From Nonomuraea dietziae (GTDB lineage Bacteria > Actinomycetota > Actinomycetes > Streptosporangiales > Streptosporangiaceae): a stretch of DNA of 64,000 bases. Below the pieces are notes generated by a model. That model was not told where the DNA came from and ran no database searches. It saw only the letters and a list, made by a program, of their open reading frames with translations. The translations under genes and the position numbers were made by a program. The stretch lies in assembly GCF_014195505.1 (NCBI RefSeq), contig NZ_JACIBV010000001.1, positions 8,184,001 to 8,248,000 on the forward strand, read 5' to 3'. Below, in pieces: positions 35,661-44,168 of the stretch (its first letter is position 1; every line of letters starts with the position of its first letter).

Positions 35661-35708
35661 CTTCGGACTTCCTGCCGGTAGACCGGGCGGGCGGCGGCTG
35701 TGTGTACT
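35661..35708 (+). promoter_or_regulatory. Shared purine-island promoter element, copy B
   Basis: Same 48-bp architecture as 25098-25145: a block beginning CTTCGGACTTC and ending GACCGGG, a 9-bp divergent spacer, then GsCTGTGTGTACT. It contains the symmetric CCGGTAGACCGG. It lies 68 bp upstream of the AtzF-C-like gene that heads the glyoxylate operon, so both halves of the island probably respond to one regulator. Confidence 0.65.
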
Positions 35709-35776
35709 GGGTGGCACACCAGGTACCGCGCTGCCTCCGGCAGACCTACGGGCCTCTCCCACGAGAGGAGCCTGCG

Positions 35777-36139
35777 ATGGCCCTGATGTTCCTCAACGGC
35801 GGCGCGATGCGAGGCGGGCCGCTGCACCACCTGCTCGGCGGAGCGCCGCTCATGGCCGAGACGCGGACCGCGCCGAAATACCGCTTCTACTCCGTCGGCG
35901 GGCGCTGCCCCGCGCTGGCGCCCGTCGCCCACGGCGGCGCCGCCATCGCGGGCGAGCTCTACGACCTCGACCTCGACCTCCTGCGGGACAGCCTGCTGCC
36001 GGCCGAGCCGCCCGAGCTGGAGCTCGGGGTGATCGAACTGGCCGACGGCGGGTCGTCGCTGGCCATGCTGCTGCGCAGGCCGCTCACCTCGCACGTGCCG
36101 CTGGTCGACATCACCGCGCAAGGAAGGTGGCTCCCGTGA
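35777..36139 (+). CDS. Allophanate hydrolase C-domain-like / gamma-glutamylcyclotransferase-fold protein
   Basis: 120 residues from ATG 35777 with GAGAGGAG upstream. It reads VGGRCPALAPV, GGAAIAGELYDLDLDLL, LLPAEPPELELGVIEL and GSSLAMLLRR, like the small C-terminal domain of allophanate hydrolase (AtzF), here standing alone. In AtzF this domain handles N-carboxycarbamate. Heading an operon for glyoxylate use in an island lacking ureidoglycolate lyase, it may act on a ureido intermediate; this is inference. Confidence 0.7.
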   Translation: MALMFLNGGAMRGGPLHHLLGGAPLMAETRTAPKYRFYSVGGRCPALAPVAHGGAAIAGELYDLDLDLLRDSLLPAEPPELELGVIELADGGSSLAMLLRRPLTSHVPLVDITAQGRWLP

Positions 36140-36876
36140 GATTCGACGTGAACTGCTCGATCCTGTTCACCCGGCTCCCGCTGCTCGAACGTCCCGCCGC
36201 GGCCAGGGCCGTGGGCTTCGACGCGGTGGAGTTCTGGTGGCCCTTCGACACGGCCGTTCCCGGAGACAGGGAGGTGGACGCCTTCGTCGACGCGATCGGG
36301 AACGCCGGCGTACGGCTCGTCGGTCTCAACCTCGTCGACGACATCCCCGAAGGAGGGCGCGGGCTCGTCGGGCGCCCTGGCGACGTGCAGCGGTTCAGGG
36401 ACGGCCTCGACGTCGCGGTGGGGATCGCAGGACGGCTCGGCTGCCAGGCGCTCAACGCCCTCTACGGCAACAACGGCGAGCCGGAGCTCGCCCTGGAGAA
36501 CCTCGCTCTCGCGGCGCGCAAGGCCGCGGCGATCGACGCGGTCGTGCTCGTCGAGGCGCTCAACGCCTACGAGTCGCCGTCCTACCCGCTGGTGTCGGTC
36601 AAGGCGGCCACGGACGTGATCGAGGCGGTGGGCGAGCCGAACGTGCGCTTCCTGTGCGATCTCTACCACCTGGCGCGGATGGGGGAGGACCTGCCCGCCG
36701 CGCTCGCGCATCCGCTGACGGGACACGTGCAGATCGCCGACAACCCAGGCCGAGGCCGTCCGGGAACCGGCTCGCTGCCGCTGGCCGGACTGCTCGACGG
36801 CTACGAGGGGTGGGTGGGGCTGGAGTACAAGGACCCGGAGCTCGACTTCGACTGGATCAAGGAGTTTGTTACGTGA
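36136..36876 (+). CDS. hyi: Hydroxypyruvate isomerase
   Basis: 246 residues from GTG 36136, overlapping the previous stop. A TIM-barrel AP-endonuclease-2 fold with VRFDVNCSILFT, VEFWWPF, NALYGNN, VVLVEALNAYESPSY and LCDLYHLARMGED. The two acid residues expected for isomerisation lie in LVEALN and GLEYKDPE. It interconverts hydroxypyruvate and tartronate semialdehyde. GTGA overlap with glxR. Confidence 0.93.
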   Translation: MRFDVNCSILFTRLPLLERPAAARAVGFDAVEFWWPFDTAVPGDREVDAFVDAIGNAGVRLVGLNLVDDIPEGGRGLVGRPGDVQRFRDGLDVAVGIAGRLGCQALNALYGNNGEPELALENLALAARKAAAIDAVVLVEALNAYESPSYPLVSVKAATDVIEAVGEPNVRFLCDLYHLARMGEDLPAALAHPLTGHVQIADNPGRGRPGTGSLPLAGLLDGYEGWVGLEYKDPELDFDWIKEFVT

Positions 36877-37715
36877 GGATCGGTTTCATCGGGCTCGGGA
36901 TCATGGGGTTGCCCATGGCCGAGCACCTGGTCAGGGCGGGGCACGAGGTCGTCGGCCACGACGTGGTCGACAGACCCTTCCGCACCGCGGCGAGCGTCGC
37001 GGAGGCGGTGCGCGAGGCGGAGGTCGTCATCACGATGCTGCCGGCCGACCCGCAGGTGGAGGCCGTGTTCCCGGAGATCACGGCCAACGCGCCCCAGGAC
37101 GCGCTCTACATCGACTTCTCCACCATCACCCCCCAGACCTCCCGCAGGCTGGCCGAGCAGTGGAAGCGGACGCTCGACGCGCCCGTCTCCGGCGGCGAGA
37201 AGGGGGCGGTCGACGGGGTCCTCTCCCTCATGGTCGGCGGTTCGGAGGCCGACTTCGAGGCCGCCAGGCCGATCTTCGAGGCGGTCGGGAAGACCTTCAG
37301 GCTCGTCGGCGGGCCCGGCTCGGGACAGTTCGTCAAGGCCGCCAACCAACTGGTCGTCGGCGGCACCTACGCGCTGGTGGCCGAGGCCATCGTGCTGATG
37401 GAGGCCGCGGGCGTGGACGCCGCCGCGGGGCTCGACGTGCTGGCCGGCGGGCTGGCCGCCAGCAGGATCCTCGACCTCAAGAGGGAGTCGATGCTGGCCA
37501 GGAGCTTCCAGCCGGGCTTCCGCATCGACCTGCACCACAAGGACATGGGCATCATCCTCGACGCCGCTCGCACCGCCGAGGTCGCGCTGCCCATGTCCGC
37601 GCTCACCGCGCAGCTCGTCGCCGCCGCCCGCGCCCAGGGGCACGGCTCGCTCGACCACTCCGCGCTCCTGCTGGTGGTCGAGGGGCTCTCCGCCAACGAA
37701 AGGGTCAGCCGATGA
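36873..37715 (+). CDS. glxR: Tartronate semialdehyde reductase
   Basis: 280 residues from GTG 36873. A beta-hydroxyacid dehydrogenase with the Rossmann motif GFIGLGIMGLPMAEHL, substrate loop DAPVSGGEKGA and catalytic Lys in GQFVKAANQLVVGG. It reduces tartronate semialdehyde to glycerate with NAD(P)H. Between hyi and gcl, coupled to both. Confidence 0.94.
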   Translation: MRIGFIGLGIMGLPMAEHLVRAGHEVVGHDVVDRPFRTAASVAEAVREAEVVITMLPADPQVEAVFPEITANAPQDALYIDFSTITPQTSRRLAEQWKRTLDAPVSGGEKGAVDGVLSLMVGGSEADFEAARPIFEAVGKTFRLVGGPGSGQFVKAANQLVVGGTYALVAEAIVLMEAAGVDAAAGLDVLAGGLAASRILDLKRESMLARSFQPGFRIDLHHKDMGIILDAARTAEVALPMSALTAQLVAAARAQGHGSLDHSALLLVVEGLSANERVSR

Positions 37716-39415
37716 AGATGCCGGCGATGAACGCGGTCGTGGAGGTCCTCAGGTCCGAGGGCGTCGACGTGGCCTTCGGCTGTCCGGGCGCCGCGATCCT
37801 GCCCCTCTACAAGGCGATGGAGGAGCTCGGTGGCATCGAGCACCTCGTCGTCAGGCACGAGGAGGGCGCCACCCACATGGCCGACGGCTGGGCCCGCACC
37901 AACGGCAGGGTCGGCCTGGCCATCGGGACGAGCGGCCCCGCGGGAACCAACATGATCACCGGCCTCTACACCGCCTTCGCCGACTCGATCCCGATCGTCT
38001 GCGTCACCGGCCAGGCCGCCTCCACCAAGCTGCACCAGGAGGCCTTCCAGGCGGTCGACATCGTCGAGATCGCCAAACCGGTCACCAAGTGGGCCGTGCA
38101 GGTGAAGGAGGCCGCGCAGGCGCCGTGGATCTTCCGCGAGGCGTTCAGGACCGCCAGGAGCGGCCGTCCCGGTCCCGTCCTCATCGACATCCCCGTCGAC
38201 ATCGCCAGGCAGGTCATCGAGTACGACCCCTCGATCGACGTCCCGCTGCCCGTGGCCAGGGTCGAGCCGCACCTGCCGCGCGTCGAGCGCGCGCTCGACC
38301 TGCTCCTGGCCGCCGAGCGCCCGCTGCTGCTGTCGGGCGGCGGGGTCGTCATCGCCGACGCCTCGGCCGAGCTGGTCGAGCTGGCCGAACTCCTGCACAT
38401 CCCCGTGCAGGTCACGCTCATGGGCAAGGGCTCCATCGACGAGAACCACCCGCTGTTCTCCGGCATGACCGGCATCCAGACCTCCCAGCGGTACGGCAAC
38501 GCCTCCTTCCTGGAGTCGGACCTCGTGCTGGCCCTCGGCGCCCGCTTCGGCGACCGCCACACCGGCGCGCTCGACGTCTACAGGGGCGAGCGCACCTTCA
38601 TCCACGTCGACATCGAGCCCACCCAGCTCGGCAGGGTCTTCGAGCCCGACCTCGGCATCGTCTCCGACACCAGGCTCTTCCTGCGGGCGATGCTGGAGCT
38701 GGCCAGGGCGCGTGGCATCAGCCGTACGGCGGGGGCGTGGCCGGCCCGCGTGGCGCAGCTGCGCAGCACGCTCACCAGGCGCGAGGACTTCGACGACATC
38801 CCCGTCAAGGCGCCCCGCGTCTACAAGGAGATCAACGACTTCTTCGACGAGGACACCTACTTCGTCACCGCCATCGGGCTCTACCAGATCTGGGGCGGGC
38901 AGCACCAGAAGGCCTTCAAGCCGCGCCGCTACCAGGTGTGCGGCCAGGCCGGGCCGCTCGGGTGGGAGATCCCCGCCGCGATCGGGGTGAAGAAGGCCGC
39001 GCCCGAGGCGCAGGTGGTGGGGGTGGTCGGCGACTACGGCTTCCAGTACCTGGTCGAGGAGCTGGCCGTCGCCGCGCAGTACGACGTGCCGTTCGTGCTC
39101 GTCATGCTCAACAACGAGTATTTGGGGCTGATCAGGCAGGCGTCGCTGCCGTACGAGATGAACTACCAGGTGGACATCCACTTCGACGAGTACGGCACCG
39201 ACAACGTCAAGATCATGGAGGCGTACGGCTGCGCGGGCGTGCGCGTCTTCGATCCCGCCGAGATCCGCCCCTCGCTGGAGTGGGCGACCAAGGAGGCGGC
39301 GCGCACGTCGAGGCCGGTGCTGGTGGAGATCATGATCGAGCGCGAGGCCAACACCCCGCACGGGCTGTCCATCGACGCGGTACGCGAGTTCGAGCCGCTT
39401 CCCACCGAGGTGTGA
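37712..39415 (+). CDS. gcl: Glyoxylate carboligase
   Basis: 567 residues. A ThDP enzyme with FGCPGAAILPLYKAM, GTSGPAGTNMITGLYTA, HQEAFQAVDIVEIAKPVTKW and the ThDP/Mg motif VVGDYGFQ...LNNEYLG. It joins two glyoxylates to tartronate semialdehyde plus CO2. Unusually, the residue aligned with Val51 of E. coli Gcl is Glu50 (VVRHEEGATHMADG), the canonical ThDP-activating glutamate that Gcl is known for lacking. Context (hyi, glxR, glycerate kinase) still supports Gcl. Confidence 0.92.
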   Translation: MKMPAMNAVVEVLRSEGVDVAFGCPGAAILPLYKAMEELGGIEHLVVRHEEGATHMADGWARTNGRVGLAIGTSGPAGTNMITGLYTAFADSIPIVCVTGQAASTKLHQEAFQAVDIVEIAKPVTKWAVQVKEAAQAPWIFREAFRTARSGRPGPVLIDIPVDIARQVIEYDPSIDVPLPVARVEPHLPRVERALDLLLAAERPLLLSGGGVVIADASAELVELAELLHIPVQVTLMGKGSIDENHPLFSGMTGIQTSQRYGNASFLESDLVLALGARFGDRHTGALDVYRGERTFIHVDIEPTQLGRVFEPDLGIVSDTRLFLRAMLELARARGISRTAGAWPARVAQLRSTLTRREDFDDIPVKAPRVYKEINDFFDEDTYFVTAIGLYQIWGGQHQKAFKPRRYQVCGQAGPLGWEIPAAIGVKKAAPEAQVVGVVGDYGFQYLVEELAVAAQYDVPFVLVMLNNEYLGLIRQASLPYEMNYQVDIHFDEYGTDNVKIMEAYGCAGVRVFDPAEIRPSLEWATKEAARTSRPVLVEIMIEREANTPHGLSIDAVREFEPLPTEV

Positions 39416-39432
39416 TGATGGGTCATCGCAGG

Positions 39433-39471
39433 CACGCCTTCCTGCCCGCTCGCACCGGGCAGGAAGGCGTG
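39433..39471 (+). terminator. Hairpin between gcl and glycerate kinase
   Basis: Sixteen-base perfect arms (39433-39448 and 39456-39471) with a 7-nt loop, 18 bp after the gcl stop, followed by a pyrimidine-rich run (TCCGCCCATTCTTC). It could end or attenuate the hyi-glxR-gcl transcript before the kinase. Confidence 0.7.
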
Positions 39472-39508
39472 TCCGCCCATTCTTCATCATCGGCTGGGGA
39501 GTTTCGCA

Positions 39509-40654
39509 GTGGTTGAACATGTTCTCGTGGCGCCGGACAAGTTCAAGGGGTCGTTGTCCGCGGCCGAGGTCGCGGGCAGGGTGTCGGCGGGCCTCGGTGT
39601 CCCGACCGTCGAGCTGCCTGTCGCCGACGGCGGCGACGGCACCGTGGACGCCGCTGTGGCCTGCGGCTTCACCCGCGTCACCCTGGAGGTGACGGGGCCG
39701 ACGGGCCTGCCGGTCACGGCCTCCTACGCCTGGCTCGACGAGCAGCGCACCGCCGTCGTCGAGCTGGCCGAGGCCTCGGGTCTGCGCCGCCTTCCAGGCG
39801 CCCCCGAGCCGCTGACCGCCACCAGCCACGGCACGGGCGAGCTCATCGCCCACGCCGTACGGCGCGGCGCCCGCCGGGTCGTCCTCGGCCTCGGCGGCAG
39901 CGCCTGCACCGACGGAGGGGCCGGCATGGTCCAGGCGCTCGGCGCGCGGCTGCTGACCGCCACCGGCGAGGAGCTGTCCAGGGGAGGGGCGGCCCTGCGC
40001 GAGCTCGCCAAGATCGATATCTCAGGATTCATCGACATCTCAGGGGTCGAGGTGGCCGTCGCGAGCGACGTCGACAACCCGCTGCTGGGCCCGCACGGCG
40101 CCGCGGCCGTCTACGGCCCGCAGAAGGGCGCCACCCCCGAGGACGTCGTCCTCCTCGACGCCGCGCTCGGCCGTCTGGCCGCCGTCGCCACCCAGACCCA
40201 TGGCCTGCTGGGCGCCGTCGAGCACGACGGGACCCCGCGCCCCATGGGTGTGGCGGGAGCCCCCGGCGCGGGCGCGGCGGGAGGAGTCGGCTTCGCCGCC
40301 CTCGCCTTCCTGCACGCCGACATCCGCCCTGGCATCGACTACCTGCTCGACCTGCTCGGCTTCGACGAGCAGGTCAAGGGGGCGCGCCTGGTCGTCACCG
40401 GCGAGGGCTCGCTCGACGAGCAGTCGCTGCGCGGCAAGGCCCCCGTCGGCGTCGCCCAGGCCGCGGCCAGGGCGGGCGTCCCCGTGGTCGCGGTCTGCGG
40501 ACGCCGCACGCTGTCGGACGAGGAGCTGCGCGCGGTCGGCATCGAGGCCGCCTACGCCCTCACCGACCTCGAACCCGACCCCGAGCGCTGCATGGCAGAG
40601 GCGGGGCCGCTGCTCGAACGCCTCGCCGCCCGCGTCGCCGCGGAACGCCTCTGA
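39509..40654 (+). CDS. glxK: Glycerate kinase
   Basis: 381 residues from GTG 39509, with GGGGAG 7 nt upstream. PF02595 family: VLVAPDKFKGSLSAAEVA, ELPVADGGDGTVDA, LGLGGSACTDGGAGMVQALG, ASDVDNPLLGPHGAAAVYGPQ and VTGEGSLDEQSLRGK. It phosphorylates glycerate (2- or 3-position depending on subclass), feeding lower glycolysis. It follows gcl after a hairpin and precedes allantoinase by 34 bp. Confidence 0.93.
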   Translation: MVEHVLVAPDKFKGSLSAAEVAGRVSAGLGVPTVELPVADGGDGTVDAAVACGFTRVTLEVTGPTGLPVTASYAWLDEQRTAVVELAEASGLRRLPGAPEPLTATSHGTGELIAHAVRRGARRVVLGLGGSACTDGGAGMVQALGARLLTATGEELSRGGAALRELAKIDISGFIDISGVEVAVASDVDNPLLGPHGAAAVYGPQKGATPEDVVLLDAALGRLAAVATQTHGLLGAVEHDGTPRPMGVAGAPGAGAAGGVGFAALAFLHADIRPGIDYLLDLLGFDEQVKGARLVVTGEGSLDEQSLRGKAPVGVAQAAARAGVPVVAVCGRRTLSDEELRAVGIEAAYALTDLEPDPERCMAEAGPLLERLAARVAAERL

Positions 40655-40688
40655 CCGTCACCGATCGTCCACCGTGAGAAGGCAGGAG

Positions 40689-41993
40689 ATGACCGAGTAC
40701 GACCTCGTGGTCCGGTCCCGCAGGGCCGTCACCCCCGACGGCGAGCGTCCGGCGGCGGTCGCCGTGCGGGACGGCAGGATCGCCGCGATCCACCCCCACG
40801 ACGCCCCTCTCGACGCCGCGCTCGACACCGACCTCGGCGACCTGGCGCTGCTGCCCGGCCTGGTCGACACCCACGTGCACGTCAACGAACCCGGCCGTAC
40901 GCACTGGGAGGGCTTCGCCTCGGCCACCCGGGCCGCCGCGGCGGGCGGCGTGACGACCATCGTCGACATGCCGCTCAACTCCCTGCCTCCCACGGTCGAT
41001 CCAGGAGCCCTCACCGTCAAGCAGGAGGCCGCGCGCGGCCAGTGCCACGTGGACGTCGGCTTCTGGGGCGGCGCGATCCCCGGCAACCTGGCCGAGCTGC
41101 GCCCCCTGCACGAGCGCGGCGTCTACGGTTTCAAGTGCTTCCTGTCCCCTTCGGGCGTGGAGGAGTTCCCCCCGCTGACCCCCGACGAGGTACGGCAGGC
41201 GCTCGAGGTCATCGCCGAGTTCGACGGGCTGATGGTCGTCCACGCGGAGGACCCCTCGCTGCTGCTCGACCCCACGGGCCCGACCTACCCCGAGTTCCTG
41301 GAGTCGAGGCCGGGCGCCTCCGAACGGCGCGCGGTCGAGCAGGTGATCGAGCTGGCGAGGCAGACCGGCGCCCGCGTCCACATCCTGCACGTCTCCAGCG
41401 CCGACTGCCTGGAGCCTCTCGCCGCCGCCCGGCGCGACGGCCTGCGCGTCTCCGCGGAGACCTGCCCGCACTACCTCACGCTCGCCGCCGAGCAGGTGCC
41501 CGAGGGCGACACCGCCTTCAAGTGCTGCCCGCCGATCCGCTCGGAGGCCAACCGCGACCTGCTCTGGGAGGGTCTGGCCGGCGGGGTGCTGAGCTGCGTC
41601 GTCTCCGACCACTCGCCCTCCCCCTCCGACCTCAAGATCCCCGACTTCGCCGCCGCGTGGGGCGGCATCGCCTCGCTCCAGCTCGGCCTGCCGGCGATCT
41701 GGACCGAGGCGTCCAAGCGCGGGCACGGCCTGCCCGACGTCGTGCGCTGGATGTCGGCCAACCCCGCGGCCCTGGCGGGGATCCCGCGCAAGGGCGGCCT
41801 GGCCCCCGGCAACGACGCCGACCTCGTCGCCTTCGACCCGGACGCCGCCAACCCCGTGGACGCCGCGGGACTGCACCACAAGAACCCCGTCACGCCCTAC
41901 CACGGCCGCGTGCTCAGGGGTGTCGTGCGCACCACCTGGCTGCGCGGCGCGACCGTCGACCTCACCGCCCCGCCTCGCGGCACCTTCCTCTGA
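40689..41993 (+). CDS. allB: Allantoinase
   Basis: 434 residues; AAGGCAGGAG lies directly before ATG 40689. A cyclic amidohydrolase with PGLVDTHVHVNEPGRTHWEG, carbamylated-Lys segment GVYGFKCFLSPSG, HILHVSSADCLE, ETCPHYLTL and VVSDHSPSPSDLK. It opens allantoin to allantoate in the cytosol. Followed 18 bp later by allantoicase. Confidence 0.95.
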   Translation: MTEYDLVVRSRRAVTPDGERPAAVAVRDGRIAAIHPHDAPLDAALDTDLGDLALLPGLVDTHVHVNEPGRTHWEGFASATRAAAAGGVTTIVDMPLNSLPPTVDPGALTVKQEAARGQCHVDVGFWGGAIPGNLAELRPLHERGVYGFKCFLSPSGVEEFPPLTPDEVRQALEVIAEFDGLMVVHAEDPSLLLDPTGPTYPEFLESRPGASERRAVEQVIELARQTGARVHILHVSSADCLEPLAAARRDGLRVSAETCPHYLTLAAEQVPEGDTAFKCCPPIRSEANRDLLWEGLAGGVLSCVVSDHSPSPSDLKIPDFAAAWGGIASLQLGLPAIWTEASKRGHGLPDVVRWMSANPAALAGIPRKGGLAPGNDADLVAFDPDAANPVDAAGLHHKNPVTPYHGRVLRGVVRTTWLRGATVDLTAPPRGTFL

Positions 41994-42011
41994 CAGGAGA
42001 GAGCACACCGA

Positions 42012-42959
42012 ATGCCCAGCTTCATCACCCTTCCCGATCTGGCCCTCCGCACGCTCGGCGGCTCGGTCGTCGCCGCCAACGACGAGTCCTTCGCCGAGAA
42101 GGAGAGCCTGATCCGCCCTGGCCGTCCCGGCTTCCAGGCCGAGACGTTCGGCAACAAGGGCCAGGTCTACGACGGCTGGGAGACGCGCCGCCGCCGTGAG
42201 CCCGGCCACGACTGGGCGATCGTCAGGCTCGGCCTGCCCGGTGTGGTCCGCGGCGTCGTGATCGACACCGCCTGGTTCAAGGGCAACTACCCGCCGCACG
42301 CCTCCGTCGAGGCCTGCGCCGTGGAGGGCCACCCGAGCGTCGCCGAGCTGGAGGCGGCCGAGTGGGTGGAGATCGTGCCGAAGAGCGAGCTCAAGGGCGA
42401 CGCCGAGCACCACTTCGAGGTGGCCGACGAACGCCGCTACACCCACGTGCGCCTCAACATGTTCCCCGACGGCGGCATCGCCCGCCTGCGCGTGCACGGG
42501 GAGGTGCGCACCGACCTGTCGGTCTACGAGGGGCTCAGCCTCGACCTGGCGGCGCTGGCCAACGGCGCGGTCGTCACCTCCTGCTCCAACGAGTTCTACT
42601 CCTCGCCCAACAACGTGCTCGCGCCAGGGCTGGCCAGGCACCAGGCGGAGGGCTGGGAGACCGCGCGCCGCCGCGACGGGGGCAACGACTGGCTGGTGAT
42701 CCGCCTCGCCGCGCTCGGGGTGATCAGGCTGATCGAGGTCGACACCACCAACCTGCTGTTCAACGCGCCGGGCGCGCTCTCCATGCGGGCGAGCGCGGAC
42801 GGCGAGACGTGGTTCGAGCTGCTGCCGAAGACCCGCCTGCAGCCCGACACCCCGCACCGCTTCCGCGTGGACGACGACAGGCCCGCCGCCTACGTCCGCG
42901 TCGACATCTACCCCGACGGGGGGCTGGCCCGCGTCCGCCTGTTCGGCACGCCGGCCTAG
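42012..42959 (+). CDS. alc: Allantoicase
   Basis: 315 residues with an AGGAGAGA Shine-Dalgarno. Two tandem allantoicase (galactose-binding-like) repeats: the first with FGNKGQVYDGWETRRRREPG and VIDTAWFKGNYPP, the second with EGWETARRRDGGNDW and VDTTNLLFNAPGALS, each ending with a FPDGGIAR or YPDGGLAR turn. It splits allantoate to urea and ureidoglycolate. Last gene of the island; no ureidoglycolate lyase follows. Confidence 0.95.
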   Translation: MPSFITLPDLALRTLGGSVVAANDESFAEKESLIRPGRPGFQAETFGNKGQVYDGWETRRRREPGHDWAIVRLGLPGVVRGVVIDTAWFKGNYPPHASVEACAVEGHPSVAELEAAEWVEIVPKSELKGDAEHHFEVADERRYTHVRLNMFPDGGIARLRVHGEVRTDLSVYEGLSLDLAALANGAVVTSCSNEFYSSPNNVLAPGLARHQAEGWETARRRDGGNDWLVIRLAALGVIRLIEVDTTNLLFNAPGALSMRASADGETWFELLPKTRLQPDTPHRFRVDDDRPAAYVRVDIYPDGGLARVRLFGTPA

Positions 42960-43015
42960 AAGGGGCGTCCGGCCGGGCGCGCGCCTCGGCCGGTGTCCAC
43001 CGGGGTCCGCGCGGC

Positions 43016-44128
43016 TCACGGGCTGAGCGTGGCCAGGGCGCCGGGTGGCAGCTCGATCCTCCTCAGCGAGAGCTCGCTCTCGCCCGGACGCCACGACACC
43101 ACGTGAGCGGCGTAGTCCGGCTCCGCCGGCAGCACACCGCTTGTGGTGACGAAGCGGCCGGCGAAGACGAGCCGTCCGTCGCCGGTCCACGCCATCGAGG
43201 TGGTCTTGAGCGAGGCGGGCACCGGCATCGACGGCAGCCTGGTCCACGCCCGCGTGGCCAGGTCGAGCACCTGCACGTCGAGATACTGGCGCGGCCCTGG
43301 CCAGGCGGGGTCGGCGAACCACATCGCGATCCGCCGCCCGTCGGGGCTGACCGCCGTCCTGGACGGCTGTCCCTCGGTCGGGGGCCAGTCCAGGTGGACG
43401 GAGCTTCCCGAGCCGACGTCCACCAGAGCGGGGCCTTCCGCGTCGGAGACGAGTGCCAGGTACCGCGTCACGGCGTGCAGGTCACGTGCGCCGAACACCT
43501 CCTTGCCGGTGACCCGGTCGAGCAGCCTGGTCAGCCCCGCACCGTCGTCCCGTGCCAGCAGGCCGCGCGGCGTGTCCTGGGAGGGCGCGGCCGAGCAGGC
43601 GAAGGGCAGCGCGGGACGGAGCGCTTCACCCTCGAAGTCGAGCAGCCGCAGGCGGCACCGCTCGCCCTTCACCCGCTGCAGCGCCCACACGCCCCTGCCG
43701 TCGGCCGCGGCGAAGGCGAACAGCGCGTCGCCGAGCCGCCGCGCGGTCGCGCCACGCAGCACGTAGAGGTCGCCTGCGGCTGAGGAGTCGGGCCGGGTCG
43801 TCACGAGCAGCTCGCGCGAGCCCGCGCGCATGCCCCACACGAGCGGCTCGCCCGGCAGACCGGTCACGGGGGTGCGGGCGCCGGTGCCGACGTCGAGCCT
43901 GAACGCGCCGCCGTCACCGGTGACCAGCAGCCGCAGCCCGCTCCCAGGGGCGAGCGGCCGTCCCGAGATCGGCGTCATGGGCTGATCGCGGCCCGCGGGT
44001 CGCGAGCCCTGCCCGCTCACAGTGCCAGGGACGCTCGTGACGGGAGCGGGAGCGGGAGCGGTGGCAGGTTCCGCCGAGGCGCAGGCCGAGGCGGCCAGCA
44101 GGGCCGCGACCGCCGGGAAGAGTCTCAC
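43016..44128 (-). CDS. Putative exported lipoprotein with WD40-like beta-propeller
   Basis: 370 residues from GTG 44128. MRLFPAVAALLAASAC looks like a signal with a weak lipobox (ASAC). A Pro/Ala-rich linker to about residue 50 precedes blade-like repeats (LLVTGDGGAFRLDVGTGART, TAVSPDGRRIAMWFADPAW, LDVQVLDLATRAWTRLP, SMAWTGDGRLVFAGRF). No catalytic motif recognised. Convergent with allantoicase and located downstream of the PASTA kinase on the same strand. Confidence 0.75.
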   Translation of the reverse strand: MRLFPAVAALLAASACASAEPATAPAPAPVTSVPGTVSGQGSRPAGRDQPMTPISGRPLAPGSGLRLLVTGDGGAFRLDVGTGARTPVTGLPGEPLVWGMRAGSRELLVTTRPDSSAAGDLYVLRGATARRLGDALFAFAAADGRGVWALQRVKGERCRLRLLDFEGEALRPALPFACSAAPSQDTPRGLLARDDGAGLTRLLDRVTGKEVFGARDLHAVTRYLALVSDAEGPALVDVGSGSSVHLDWPPTEGQPSRTAVSPDGRRIAMWFADPAWPGPRQYLDVQVLDLATRAWTRLPSMPVPASLKTTSMAWTGDGRLVFAGRFVTTSGVLPAEPDYAAHVVSWRPGESELSLRRIELPPGALATLSP

Positions 44129-44168
44129 ACCCGTACTACCGCGCCGGGCGCTGTCACGTTCCTGGCGG

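Noticed and set aside
40560..43322. A 920-residue minus-strand frame over glycerate kinase, allantoinase and allantoicase
   Set aside because: Antisense shadow; no family motif, and the plus-strand genes are unmistakable.
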